Source: Clostridia bacterium
GTDB taxonomy: Bacteria > Bacillota_A > Clostridia > Oscillospirales > CAG-272
Length of the DNA stretch: 33,544 nt
Reading direction: 5' to 3'
NCBI GenBank assembly: GCA_017632155.1
Contig: JAGBRZ010000143.1
Coordinates: 1-33,544 of the forward strand
This document shows, one piece after another, positions 16,122-23,577 of this stretch. How positions within the stretch are numbered: position 1 is the stretch's first letter; each line of letters opens with the position of its first letter. The notes under the pieces were generated by a model. That model did not search any database and had not been told where the DNA came from. It was given only the letters and a program-made list of their open reading frames with translations. A program made the translations under genes and the position numbers.

Positions 16122-16231
16122 GACGATGAACCCCTTATTGTTTCGCAAAGCGAAACAATAATAGAGCTCGCGCTACCACCGCACGTAACTTTACCACCCA
16201 ATTATGCGCGAGCTTCGGGTTCAGAGTCCTT
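16122..16231 (+). repeat. 110-bp direct repeat, copy 1
   Basis: The segment recurs at 16287-16396 with exactly the same length (offset 165) and only a few substitutions. It holds two inverted repeats: TATTGTTTCGC-AAA-GCGAAACAATA at 16136-16160, and AGCTCGCGC...GCGCGAGCT at 16165-16214. It ends in CGGGTTCAGAGTCCTT, which resembles the T-arm of the adjacent tRNA-Trp. The 16070-16440 gap holds no gene; it contains the tRNA terminator, these repeats and the terminator at 16403-16442. Confidence 0.85.
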
Positions 16232-16286
16232 TCTTTTATATTTTCTAACCAAAATATAGACAAACATCCTATACAACCATCATATT

Positions 16287-16396
16287 GACGATGTACCCCT
16301 TATTGTTTCGCAAAGCGAAACAATAATAGAGCTCGCGCTACCACCGCACGCAACTTTCCCACCCAATTATGCGCGAGCTTCGGGTTCAGAGTCCTT
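16287..16396 (+). repeat. 110-bp direct repeat, copy 2
   Basis: The second copy of 16122-16231 has both inverted repeats intact and the same tRNA-T-arm-like end. The 55 bases between the copies are AT-rich and unrelated. Confidence 0.85.
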
Positions 16397-16402
16397 CCAT
16401 AC

Positions 16403-16442
16403 AAAGAATAACGGATAGCCGAATGGCTATCCGTTATTCTTT
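16403..16442 (-). terminator. Terminator of the URO-D-like gene
   Basis: AAAGAATAACGGATAGCC (16403-16420) pairs over 18 bases with 16425-16442 around GAAT. The stem overlaps the TAA stop codon of the leftward gene (16441-16443), so the stop is embedded in the hairpin. Confidence 0.75.
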
Positions 16443-17679
16443 ACGGCCTCCAATACTCCGCTATCGTTTCCTTTGCGAGCTGAACGTAGCGCTTGCCGCG
16501 CTCGTAGTCGCCGAAGATGGTGCCCACTTCTCTCTGCGCTACCTCAAAAAGACAGCCGCTCGCGGCTTTACTGATGCCTTTGAAGCATTTTCTTATCGCA
16601 TCCTCGTCAAGGGGTCCGCGATCGGTCACAAATTCGGCTCTCGGCTTGCTGTAATATACAACGCGGCTTCCGCGCAGATACTCGCCGATCTGCTCTTCGT
16701 TGTTGAATGGCGACACCGAAAGCTTGCGGAGATTATCCCATTTGGAAAGGTAGTCGACCCAGATATTATCCACTCTTTCGCAACAGCCGTAGGAAAGCAA
16801 GCCGAAGCGCTTGACCATACGGTCAAAATAAGGATAAACGAATTCCCCGTACATCTCGGGGGAGACCGCCGTCGTTTCCTGCGATTCAAGGAAGCCCCAG
16901 ATCTGCTTTGTGGAGGTTATTTCACCCTCGGCGGGCAGCTCGTCGGTAAAGGCGAAGGACTCCTGCGCCACGCTTGAGAACCCGTTCGTCGGGAGAAGGA
17001 GCTTGTTCTCTTCCAGATAATCATAGTACCGCTCGTAAACCTTCGTTGCCATATCCATCAGCTCGTGGAGCTTTTCGGGGCAGTCATACATGGACATATA
17101 GTAGGTTTCCATATTGACAAGCTTTACAAGAGGATTGGTGATCGCGCCGCGGAGGGACGCCTGCATAATGCGCGAGGGGAGAATGTCGCCGAAAATGCTG
17201 TCCGCCAGAGCGCACCATTCCCGCGTGCCTTCCATATCGACCGTGAATCCGCCGCCACGGAATATGTCAAAATCCTCTTCTATATCCTCGGTCAGCGGCT
17301 CAATGTGAAAGCCGATTGAGTCCTTTGCTCTCGTAATAACGGGCTGTGCGCCGAAAGGCGAGCCTTTGAGGAACACGTTCACGTCAAATCTGTCCGAAAC
17401 GGGGGTATCATCGTCAAAAAGCTCTCTGCCGACCATTGAGGACAGAAGCTGCCATTCGAGCTTTCGCGCCTCCTTGCCCTCACAACGCATACGGGGAGTG
17501 ATGACCTCGCCCGTGAAATTCGAGAACAAAAGCCGCACAGTCGGCGTGTCGCGCAAGCCCTTCGCCTGCTTATCCCACATTGCAAGGATCTCGTCGTTTC
17601 GCGGACAGTTTGCAAGCGCCGCCTTTCGCGCGGCAAGCTCGCGGAGTATTTCTCTATCCTTCAAAGATACGTTTATCAT
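16441..17679 (-). CDS. Uroporphyrinogen decarboxylase (URO-D) superfamily protein
   Basis: 412 residues; an AGGAG site precedes the ATG at 17679 and a promoter lies upstream. The overall pattern fits the URO-D/MtaA/CmuA TIM barrel: a helical N-terminus, ITNPLVKLVNMETYYMSMYDCPEKLHELMD in the middle (read in pieces), SPEMYGEFVYPYFDRMVKRFG, and SYGCCERVDN, where methyltransferase members carry their zinc-binding His/Cys cluster. Here a Cys pair is present, but the usual His of an H-x-C motif is not obvious. Such stand-alone proteins in gut Bacillota have unknown substrates and are unlikely to make haem. No corrinoid protein gene is nearby. Confidence 0.75.
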   Translation of the reverse strand: MINVSLKDREILRELAARKAALANCPRNDEILAMWDKQAKGLRDTPTVRLLFSNFTGEVITPRMRCEGKEARKLEWQLLSSMVGRELFDDDTPVSDRFDVNVFLKGSPFGAQPVITRAKDSIGFHIEPLTEDIEEDFDIFRGGGFTVDMEGTREWCALADSIFGDILPSRIMQASLRGAITNPLVKLVNMETYYMSMYDCPEKLHELMDMATKVYERYYDYLEENKLLLPTNGFSSVAQESFAFTDELPAEGEITSTKQIWGFLESQETTAVSPEMYGEFVYPYFDRMVKRFGLLSYGCCERVDNIWVDYLSKWDNLRKLSVSPFNNEEQIGEYLRGSRVVYYSKPRAEFVTDRGPLDEDAIRKCFKGISKAASGCLFEVAQREVGTIFGDYERGKRYVQLAKETIAEYWRP

Positions 17680-17712
17680 AGCAAAAACTCCTATCGGTAA
17701 TTCTTCTGATTA

Positions 17713-17741
17713 ATTATATCATAATAAACCGATTATGTAAA
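17713..17741 (-). promoter_or_regulatory. Promoter of the URO-D-like gene
   Basis: On the minus strand TTTACA (complement of 17736-17741) and TATAAT (complement of 17713-17718) are 17 bases apart. This is one half of a divergent promoter pair with 17787-17815. Confidence 0.75.
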
Positions 17742-17786
17742 GTCTTTTTTGGAAAACACTATGCTTTATTATTTCGGTGCCGCATA

Positions 17787-17815
17787 TTGACTTTGCCGGG
17801 GCTTTATGATAAAAT
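17787..17815 (+). promoter_or_regulatory. Promoter of the MORN-repeat gene
   Basis: TTGACT (17787-17792) and TAAAAT (17810-17815) are separated by 17 bases. The promoter lies about 30 bases before the ATG at 17847 and diverges from the promoter at 17713-17741. Confidence 0.6.
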
Positions 17816-17846
17816 AAAGATAGTATTTTGCAAGGAGGAGAAGTTC

Positions 17847-19487
17847 ATGTCACGTATCAACAAAGCTAATGGCCCAGCTACGGACGACTGCGGTCCCCTC
17901 AACGGTTCTGGCAGATGGGAGAACCGCGACGGTGTAGTTTATGACGGAGAATGGCGCGACGGTGTACCACACGGCAAGATGACGATCAAATTCCCCGACG
18001 GTAGCCTTATGGTCACAAACTACTACTTCGGAACGATTCACGGACATACCGTTTTGGAAAATCCCGACGGACACCGCCTCGAATGCGAGTTTAGTAATGA
18101 CCAACCAAACGGCAAGGGCTCTGAAAGATGGCCCGACGGCAGGACCTACGAAGGAAGCTACTCGGACGGCAAGCGTCACGGATTCGGAACCATGCGCTTT
18201 CCTGACGGCGCTGTCTACACCGGCTATTGGTGCAATGATCTGCGGGGCGGGGGCGGCACCTACACAGCCGCGGACGGCACCTGCTATCAGGGCAAGTTCG
18301 TGGATGACCTGCTGCAGGGTCAAGCAACGGTCACTTACAGTGACGGCAGACGCTATGTAGGCGAATTTCGCGACGGAAAGAAAAACGGGCAGGGTGTTTT
18401 TGACTGGCCGAACGAAGAACATTACGAAGGAAATTTTGAAAACGACGTCCGTTCCGGCTACGGTGTTTATACCGAACCATCTGGCGAGCGTTACGAAGGG
18501 CAATGGAAACGCGACTTACAGTGGGGGCACGGCCGCCAAATGTGGCGCGACTATTCCACTTACGAAGGCAAATGGCGGAAAGATTTTATACACGGAAAAG
18601 GCGTGACGACCTGGCCGAACGGTGAATCCTATGTCGGCTTCCGCTCCGGTGGCAACTTCACCGGCTGGGGTACCTACACGGACACAAACGGAAAGAAATT
18701 CCGCGGGCTTTGGCTGAACGGCAAACTTCTCTTTAACAAAAAAGCACCCACACCCGGCAGTCAGTTTTATTTCACCGGCGAAGGCAAGCGGGAATATACC
18801 CACGCCCGTTACGAAGGAGGTTTTCGCGATGGCTTGTGGGAAGGCTACGGCATAGCAGTTTGGAATAACGGTGACCGTCACGAGGGCGAATGGAAAAACG
18901 ATCAGCGAAATGGCTACGGTGTCGCAGATTGGGATGGAGATTATCATTACGAAGGCGAATGGAAAGATAATCTGCGGCACGGCTACGGCATCCAGACCCG
19001 TTCAAGCGGTTCGCGCTACGAAGGTGAGTGGCAGTTTGGTATAATGCACGGTCACGGAAAATATTCCGGCGCAAAGTATGACTTTGAGGGTGAATTTGTG
19101 AACGGAAAACGTCAAGGACCGGGCATCTCCCGAGCAAAGAACGGCGATGTTTATGAAGGATCATATAAAAACGACGTAAGGCACGGTAAAGCTGTCTGTA
19201 CCCTTGCCAGCGGCACACGCATTATCTGCACTTATGCCGACGGAGTGATCGTCGGCGAGGGAGAAAAGTATTTTAGTGACGGCGGCGTTTATAAGGGCGG
19301 GCTGAGTCACAACGGTCTTGTTCACGGCAAGGGCGTGTGGGAGCTTCCCGACGGCAGCCGCTACGAAGGCGAACACGACATGGGTTACCGCCACGGAAAA
19401 GGCGTGATGACCCTGCCCGACGGTACCAAACAAATCGGATGGTTTGAAAAGGATGAGTATATCGGTCCCGATCAGCCAAATTCATAA
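17847..19487 (+). CDS. MORN-repeat protein with about 21 repeats
   Basis: 546 residues from ATG 17847, which has a strong AAGGAGGAG at 17832-17840. After about 25 residues nearly the whole protein is MORN repeats of about 23 residues, with the YEGEW.ND..HGYG....DG pattern (for example YEGSYSDGKRHGFGTMRF, HEGEWKNDQRNGYGVADW). I count 21-22, some degenerate, with one interruption of about 20 residues near position 300 (KLLFNKKAPTPG). MORN repeats build long beta-hairpin ribbons that bind proteins or lipids. There is no signal peptide, enzyme domain or membrane helix, so this is a stand-alone cytoplasmic ribbon. It is probably cotranscribed with the permease gene 36 bases downstream. Confidence 0.92.
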   Translation: MSRINKANGPATDDCGPLNGSGRWENRDGVVYDGEWRDGVPHGKMTIKFPDGSLMVTNYYFGTIHGHTVLENPDGHRLECEFSNDQPNGKGSERWPDGRTYEGSYSDGKRHGFGTMRFPDGAVYTGYWCNDLRGGGGTYTAADGTCYQGKFVDDLLQGQATVTYSDGRRYVGEFRDGKKNGQGVFDWPNEEHYEGNFENDVRSGYGVYTEPSGERYEGQWKRDLQWGHGRQMWRDYSTYEGKWRKDFIHGKGVTTWPNGESYVGFRSGGNFTGWGTYTDTNGKKFRGLWLNGKLLFNKKAPTPGSQFYFTGEGKREYTHARYEGGFRDGLWEGYGIAVWNNGDRHEGEWKNDQRNGYGVADWDGDYHYEGEWKDNLRHGYGIQTRSSGSRYEGEWQFGIMHGHGKYSGAKYDFEGEFVNGKRQGPGISRAKNGDVYEGSYKNDVRHGKAVCTLASGTRIICTYADGVIVGEGEKYFSDGGVYKGGLSHNGLVHGKGVWELPDGSRYEGEHDMGYRHGKGVMTLPDGTKQIGWFEKDEYIGPDQPNS

Positions 19488-19523
19488 TAAACTGATGAAT
19501 AATTTATTTTTCGAGGCACAACA

Positions 19524-20510
19524 ATGACAACCTTTACCGCTACGCTGACGCCGATGCTGACGCTGTTTGTCTGCATTGCGCTTGGATTTCTACTCAGCAA
19601 GTGCAAGATCCTGCCCGAGGGGTCGGGCAAGGTTATGGCTAAAATGGAGACCTGGATCTTCTGTCCCGCGCTCAATTTTACCACAATGGCATACTTTTGC
19701 ACGGTCGATTCGATCGGCGAGCATCTTATCAATATAATTCTCTCCTCCCTCGGCGTTCTGCTTGCCGTGGGAATATCCATTTTTCTTGCGCGCTTTTTCG
19801 TCAAAGAAAAGGGGCCCGAGCGCGGGGTTTATCACTATGCCCTCGCATTCGCGAACAGCGGATATATGGGCGACCCCATCGTTCTTGCTATGTTCGGTGA
19901 TGTGGCGCTTGCGTTTTACAAGCTCTACTGCCTGCCGATCCAGCTGATGATCTACTCCTGGGGCATCAGTGTTATGACACCCGTCACCGAAAAACGCGGC
20001 GGATCTTGGCGGCGGCTTCTCAACGCGCCCACGATCGCAATGCTCCTTGGTATGGCAGTGGGACTCAGCGGCGCAGGCAAATACATTCCCGGCTTTGTGA
20101 CCAACTCGCTCGACACCCTCAAGGTCTGCATGGGCCCCGTGGCAATGCTTCTCGCGGGCGTGACGATTGCGAAATACGATTTCTTATCTATGCTTAAAAA
20201 CAAAAAGGTATATGTGGCAACCTTTCTGCGGCTTTTCCCTCTGCCTGCCATCATCGTATCCTTTACGTTCCTATTTAAAATGCTTGCAAATTCCGCATTT
20301 GGCATCAACATCGGCAATGACGTGCTCTTTCTGACGTTTTTTGCGACCGCACCCGCGCTGGGACTGAACACCGTCATCTTCCCCGAGGCTTACGGCGGCA
20401 ACCCCGAAACCGGCGCAAGTATGGCAATGATCTCGCACTCCCTGTGCGTCATCACCATTCCCCTCATCTATGCCCTGATGGTGGCACTGTTCGGAGTGCC
20501 GTTTCAATAA
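19524..20510 (+). CDS. AEC (auxin efflux carrier) family permease
   Basis: 328 residues with about ten hydrophobic segments in two halves, the PF03547 arrangement. Typical stretches are the first helix TPMLTLFVCIALGFLLSK, FANSGYMGDPIVLAMFG in helices 4-5 (the conserved N-x-G-x-x-G-x-P pattern), and FATAPALGLNTVIFPEAYGG in the second half. Bacterial members export or exchange malate, lactate or other small organic anions; the substrate here is unknown. The Shine-Dalgarno site is weak (GAGGC). The gene ends at the shared terminator 20516-20538. Confidence 0.88.
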   Translation: MTTFTATLTPMLTLFVCIALGFLLSKCKILPEGSGKVMAKMETWIFCPALNFTTMAYFCTVDSIGEHLINIILSSLGVLLAVGISIFLARFFVKEKGPERGVYHYALAFANSGYMGDPIVLAMFGDVALAFYKLYCLPIQLMIYSWGISVMTPVTEKRGGSWRRLLNAPTIAMLLGMAVGLSGAGKYIPGFVTNSLDTLKVCMGPVAMLLAGVTIAKYDFLSMLKNKKVYVATFLRLFPLPAIIVSFTFLFKMLANSAFGINIGNDVLFLTFFATAPALGLNTVIFPEAYGGNPETGASMAMISHSLCVITIPLIYALMVALFGVPFQ

Positions 20511-20515
20511 AAAAT

Positions 20516-20538
20516 GTGCTGATCCATCGGATCAGCAC
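20516..20538. terminator. Bidirectional terminator between convergent genes
   Basis: GTGCTGATCC (20516-20525) pairs with 20529-20538 around ATC. T-rich DNA follows on both strands. It separates the rightward permease gene (stop at 20510) from the leftward kinase gene (stop at 20544). Confidence 0.85.
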
Positions 20539-20543
20539 TTCTT

Positions 20544-21584
20544 TTATTTTTCGATCTTCAGAACCTCGCAACATCTTTCCTTGACCCGCATTCCCTCGAA
20601 ATAGCGGTTTTCAAGCGGGATCCATTCCTCAAAGAAGCGCTTGGCGAAGGCGGGGGAATTTCTCTCCTGAATTCGCTCGCGCTGATATTCGGGGGAGATG
20701 TCAAGATAGACCGAATAATCATAGCAATCGGCGAGATCGGGGTGCATTGAGTAAACGCCCTCGATGACCGTCAGCTTCTTCGGCTCGACCGTTATCGGCT
20801 CGCCGAGAGCCCACTTGCCGCAATCGAAGGGTCTGTAACACACCGCATCGCCTCTTTTCAGCGGTTCGAGCACCTCTTCGAGGAAGCGCTCTCTGTCCAC
20901 GTTGCCGCCGATCTCGGCAAAGCGCTCGGGTGTGCGCTGCTCGGGGCGGAGAAAGAAATCGTCCATATGGAAGACGTTGCAATCGTAAACCTCGGCGAGA
21001 ATGCCCGAAAGGGTGGTCTTTCCGCTCGCGGCGCCGCCCTCTATGGCTATGATTGCATTGCCATTTGTAAGAAGGCCGTCTATCTCGGCAAAAATGCTCA
21101 AAATTTTAGCGTATTTATTCGCAATTACGCGGTATGCGGGGCGATACGCCTCGCGAAATGCATCCGAATGGTGCAGGGCGGGGTATCCCGCTTGGCGCCA
21201 CGCTTCAAGCTTTCTTGAAAAATCTTCGCCGTCAAGCGGAAGATCACCGTTCGCGACAAGCTCTTTTGCAACCTCAAGCTTCGCCTCGAGTGATGCAAGT
21301 CCGTCCTCCTTTTTTGCCGAAAGGCAGAAAAGCCGCGCGAGCGTTTCGGGGGCGAGGCAAGATATATGAACGCGGGTATACTCGCCGTCAAGCTCATCAA
21401 GAGTCGGCGAGGAAACCGACATCTCGCGCTCCTTTTTGATATAATTCAAAGCGGCGGACGGGTCGGACACCAGATGCTCACAGCCGAACGCGCTTTGGAA
21501 CAAATATTTGAAAATATCTTCTGCTTGAAGGAGCGGATACTTCCGAAAGTGCCCCAGCAGAAGATCACGTGTGTTTTTATTCAT
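20544..21584 (-). CDS. Uridine-kinase-like P-loop protein with an extra N-terminal domain
   Basis: 346 residues. The C-terminal half (from about 175) is a uridine kinase/phosphoribulokinase-like NTPase: Walker A GGAASGKT at 183-190, HMDDFF at 206-211, then VIEGVYSMHP and a RIQERN region for the lid. The first 170 residues form a separate domain (FKYLFQSAFGCEHLV, REMSVSSPTLDELDGEY, AGYPALHHSDAFREAY) that I do not recognise but which reads as conserved. The fusion makes it more likely to act on a specific substrate than to be a housekeeping Udk (usually about 210 residues). The gene is monocistronic, with its own promoter and terminator. Confidence 0.82.
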   Translation of the reverse strand: MNKNTRDLLLGHFRKYPLLQAEDIFKYLFQSAFGCEHLVSDPSAALNYIKKEREMSVSSPTLDELDGEYTRVHISCLAPETLARLFCLSAKKEDGLASLEAKLEVAKELVANGDLPLDGEDFSRKLEAWRQAGYPALHHSDAFREAYRPAYRVIANKYAKILSIFAEIDGLLTNGNAIIAIEGGAASGKTTLSGILAEVYDCNVFHMDDFFLRPEQRTPERFAEIGGNVDRERFLEEVLEPLKRGDAVCYRPFDCGKWALGEPITVEPKKLTVIEGVYSMHPDLADCYDYSVYLDISPEYQRERIQERNSPAFAKRFFEEWIPLENRYFEGMRVKERCCEVLKIEK

Positions 21585-21614
21585 TTTGATCTCTCTGTTT
21601 CAGTATTTTACTCA

Positions 21615-21643
21615 ATTATATCACATTTTCGCCGACAAGTCAA
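21615..21643 (-). promoter_or_regulatory. Promoter of the kinase gene
   Basis: On the minus strand TTGACT (complement of 21638-21643) and TATAAT (complement of 21615-21620) are 17 bases apart. It lies back to back with the GH43 promoter, with 11 bases between the two -35 boxes. Confidence 0.8.
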
Positions 21644-21654
21644 TTGGATTCTAC

Positions 21655-21683
21655 TTGCAATTTTTATTCTTTTGTGATATAAT
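21655..21683 (+). promoter_or_regulatory. Promoter of the GH43 gene
   Basis: TTGCAA (21655-21660) and TATAAT (21678-21683) are 17 bases apart. The gene's ATG at 21721 follows 38 bases later. Confidence 0.7.
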
Positions 21684-21720
21684 TAAGCCAACAGAATACA
21701 TCAAAAAGAGGTGCTCCAAA

Positions 21721-22692
21721 ATGAAAAAATTCCACAACCCCGTTTCTCCCTTTGACGCGCCCGATCCTTTTATGACCTATGACCCCAAAACGGGTTATTA
21801 CTATGCCCTTTTCACACGCGGCTCGAAGCTTGAGCTCTTCCGCAGCCGTCACGCGGGCTCTATCGTCACCGACGGCGACTCGCGCATCCTCTACACCCCC
21901 AACGGCGAACGCGACGGAATTTGGGGCGACATTTGGGCGCCCGAAATGCACCGCGGCTCAAACGGCAAATGGTACGTTTACACAAGCGGACGCATCAAGC
22001 CCGAGCCGAGCCAGAAGCGTCTTTTCATTATGGAAGGCCCCGCCGACGACCCCTTTGAGGGCGAGTGGATCTTCCGCGGCAAGCCGAGCCCCGATATTTT
22101 CTCTATCGACCCGACCGTTTACACCGCGCCCGACGGAGTGCAGTACCTCTGCTCTTCCCGCGTTGACCCGCAGTACGGTCAGGTGCTCGACATCTGCGAC
22201 CTTGTAAACCCCTACACCTACGGCACAAATTGGGCGACAATCGCCAAAGCCGAGCTTGATTGGGAGCTTGTACCGCCCTACGTTGGCAGAAGCGCTATCG
22301 TTGAAGGCGCATTCTTCCTTGAGCGTAACGGCAGACTTTTCATCATCTATTCCGCGAACGGATGTTGGTCGGACGACTACTGCCTTGGTGTGCTTGAGCA
22401 CACAGGCGGATCGCTTACCGATGCCGCAAACTGGAAGAAGCACGATAAGCCCCTCTTCGTTCACGGCAACGAGCTCTATGGCCCCGGCCACGCATCCTTC
22501 TTCCGCGCCCCCGACGGCGAAGAGGTATGGTGCGCTTACCACGGCATGAAGGAGCACAACGCGACCTGCACGGGAGCTCCCCGATTCTTCAACATTCAGC
22601 GCGTCGATTTCGACGAAACCGGATACCCTGTTATGGGTCTTCCGACCGGTTATGAGGTCGAGCTTGAGCCGCCCAAGGGAGAGATTGAGTAA
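21721..22692 (+). CDS. Glycoside hydrolase family 43 protein
   Basis: 323 residues from ATG 21721; the frame is open upstream, but AAGAGGTG and the promoter support this start. The five-bladed propeller signature is clear: DAPDPF near 12-17 with the probable base Asp15, WAPEMH at 72-77, IDPTVY at 129-134 with Asp130 as pKa modulator, VEGAFF at 194-199 with Glu195 as acid, and GPGHASFF near the end. GH43 enzymes cleave arabinofuranosyl or xylosyl linkages of plant polysaccharides; the subfamily cannot be read here. There is no signal peptide, so it should hydrolyse imported oligosaccharides in the cytoplasm. The sugar ABC importer at 24.5-27.9 kb is a candidate supplier. Confidence 0.9.
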   Translation: MKKFHNPVSPFDAPDPFMTYDPKTGYYYALFTRGSKLELFRSRHAGSIVTDGDSRILYTPNGERDGIWGDIWAPEMHRGSNGKWYVYTSGRIKPEPSQKRLFIMEGPADDPFEGEWIFRGKPSPDIFSIDPTVYTAPDGVQYLCSSRVDPQYGQVLDICDLVNPYTYGTNWATIAKAELDWELVPPYVGRSAIVEGAFFLERNGRLFIIYSANGCWSDDYCLGVLEHTGGSLTDAANWKKHDKPLFVHGNELYGPGHASFFRAPDGEEVWCAYHGMKEHNATCTGAPRFFNIQRVDFDETGYPVMGLPTGYEVELEPPKGEIE

Positions 22693-22694
22693 TA

Positions 22695-22795
22695 TCTCGC
22701 TACGCGAGAATAATGATCCGCCTGCGGCGGAATGATAGTTCGCCTGCGGCGAAATGATGATCTGCCTGCGGCAGAATGATAGTCCGCTTCGCGGA
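22695..22795 (+). repeat. Micro-hairpin array, left (five hairpins, exact 22-base period)
   Basis: Hairpins start at 22695, 22717, 22739, 22761 and 22783, exactly 22 bases apart. Each is a 6-bp stem (5 bp in the last) with a three-base loop: TCTCGC-TAC-GCGAGA, TCCGCC-TGC-GGCGGA, TTCGCC-TGC-GGCGAA, TCTGCC-TGC-GGCAGA, TCCGC-TTC-GCGGA. Seven-base spacers ATAATGA, ATGATAG, ATGATGA and ATGATAG separate them. Stem sequences differ between units, but every change is matched on the other side, while the spacer stays nearly constant. Confidence 0.9.
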
Positions 22796-22806
22796 ATAAT
22801 AATAGG

Positions 22807-22834
22807 AAAAATTCCGCCTTTGGGCGGAATTTTT
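22807..22834. terminator. Bidirectional terminator after the array
   Basis: AAAAATTCCGCC (22807-22818) pairs with 22823-22834 around TTTG, with A and T tracts on the two sides. It ends at the stop codon of the leftward RHH gene and would also end transcripts coming from the GH43 gene through the hairpin array. Confidence 0.8.
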
Positions 22835-23041
22835 TCATTCTTCTTTTGTGGGACTTTTGGTGATGTCTGCGGGGAGATCGATCTCGCCCTCACGGAGCTC
22901 AAAATCCTTGATGCATTTTCTTATCAGATAGATCACCTGACGGTTTGCGGAGCGACCCTCGTATTTTGAAATATAGTGCAGCTTGTAGTGCAATTCAGGG
23001 TCGATCTCAAGCCCGAGGTGCTTATTATTTTTGTTTCTCAT
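22835..23041 (-). CDS. Ribbon-helix-helix (Arc-like) DNA-binding protein
   Basis: 68 residues; TTGGAGA precedes ATG 23041. The pattern HLGLEIDPELHYKLHYISKY then EGRSANRQVIYLIRKCI matches an Arc/MetJ ribbon-helix-helix fold: an N-terminal strand (HLGLEI), helix A, a GRS turn and helix B. Such proteins are dimeric DNA-binding regulators and often repress their own promoter. It is divergent from the small gene at 23153, and the 111 bases between them hold AAGTATA palindromes that could be its operators. The tail after residue 50 is acidic. Confidence 0.8.
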   Translation of the reverse strand: MRNKNNKHLGLEIDPELHYKLHYISKYEGRSANRQVIYLIRKCIKDFELREGEIDLPADITKSPTKEE

Positions 23042-23068
23042 TAGTTTTCTCCAAAATTATCTTAATTT

Positions 23069-23130
23069 AAGTATATTTTAAGATATTTTTGTGGTATAAT
23101 GTTGTAAGTATACTTATATTAAGTATACTA
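23069..23130. promoter_or_regulatory. Extended -10 promoter and palindromic operators between divergent genes
   Basis: TGGTATAAT at 23092-23100 is an extended -10 element pointing right. AAGTATA occurs three times: at 23069-23075, within the perfect 12-base palindrome TAAGTATACTTA (23105-23116), and in TTAAGTATACTAAA (23119-23132 region). The second and third lie where transcription would start. I infer binding by the adjacent RHH protein and repression of the rightward gene. Confidence 0.55.
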
Positions 23131-23152
23131 AATTTATTCTTTGGAGAAAAAT

Positions 23153-23395
23153 ATGAAAGTTGCATTGATTGGGTCAAGCAAAATAATCGATCCGAAAAAT
23201 TATTTGCCAAAAGAGTGTACCGAAATTCTTACCAATATCTCAAATCTCGAAAAAACAGTTTTCTGTCCCGACATTGACGAACTGATCCAAGCCGCCGATT
23301 ACGTTATGGTCATTGTAAATGGAAGATCCCGAATCCCATCCGTGGCAGCGAAATGCAAAAAGTACGAAAAATCATTTGAGGTGACTTTTATATAG
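23153..23395 (+). CDS. Short SLOG/DUF2493-like protein
   Basis: 80 residues from ATG 23153 (TTTGGAGAAAA before it; a TTG at 23141 is less likely). The first strand MKVALIGSSK, then NYLPKECTEI, a later PDIDELIQAADYVMVIVNGRS and the end KKYEKSFEVTFI follow the order of SLOG/DUF2493 Rossmann-like proteins. Those are normally about 110-120 residues, with a Gly-rich nucleotide-binding segment (GGA..GID) after TEI. That segment is missing here, so this is a shortened and perhaps non-nucleotide-binding version. Full-length SLOG proteins are proposed to bind nucleotide-derived ligands. The assignment is by eye and moderate. Confidence 0.6.
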   Translation: MKVALIGSSKIIDPKNYLPKECTEILTNISNLEKTVFCPDIDELIQAADYVMVIVNGRSRIPSVAAKCKKYEKSFEVTFI

Positions 23396-23577
23396 AAATT
23401 TGATATAATTGATAGTTTTCTCTCGAAACAATGCTGTCAAATAAAATAATCAGCACCAATGAGTACGCCTGTCGTTTATGCAGTAGATAAGCATAGTTAT
23501 TATACACTTATTATTTATCTTGTTAATGCTTTTTTCTTAAAATGAAAATTTCCGCCTCGGCGGAAATTCACCTTCAT

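Noticed and set aside
15785..16201. A 138-residue leftward open frame across tRNA-Trp (contains DSNPRPMVLETSTLP)
   Set aside because: It is the antisense translation of the tRNA, its promoter region and the flanking hairpins. Peptides of this kind are a well-known artefact of tRNA genes.
16122..16396. Extra tRNA genes suggested by GGGTTCAGAGTCC
   Set aside because: Only a T-arm-like stretch is present; no acceptor, D-arm or anticodon arm can be folded around it.
23430..23490. Short frame of 19 codons with a CxxC pair between the SLOG-like gene and the right array
   Set aside because: No ribosome-binding site or supporting context; too short to separate from chance.
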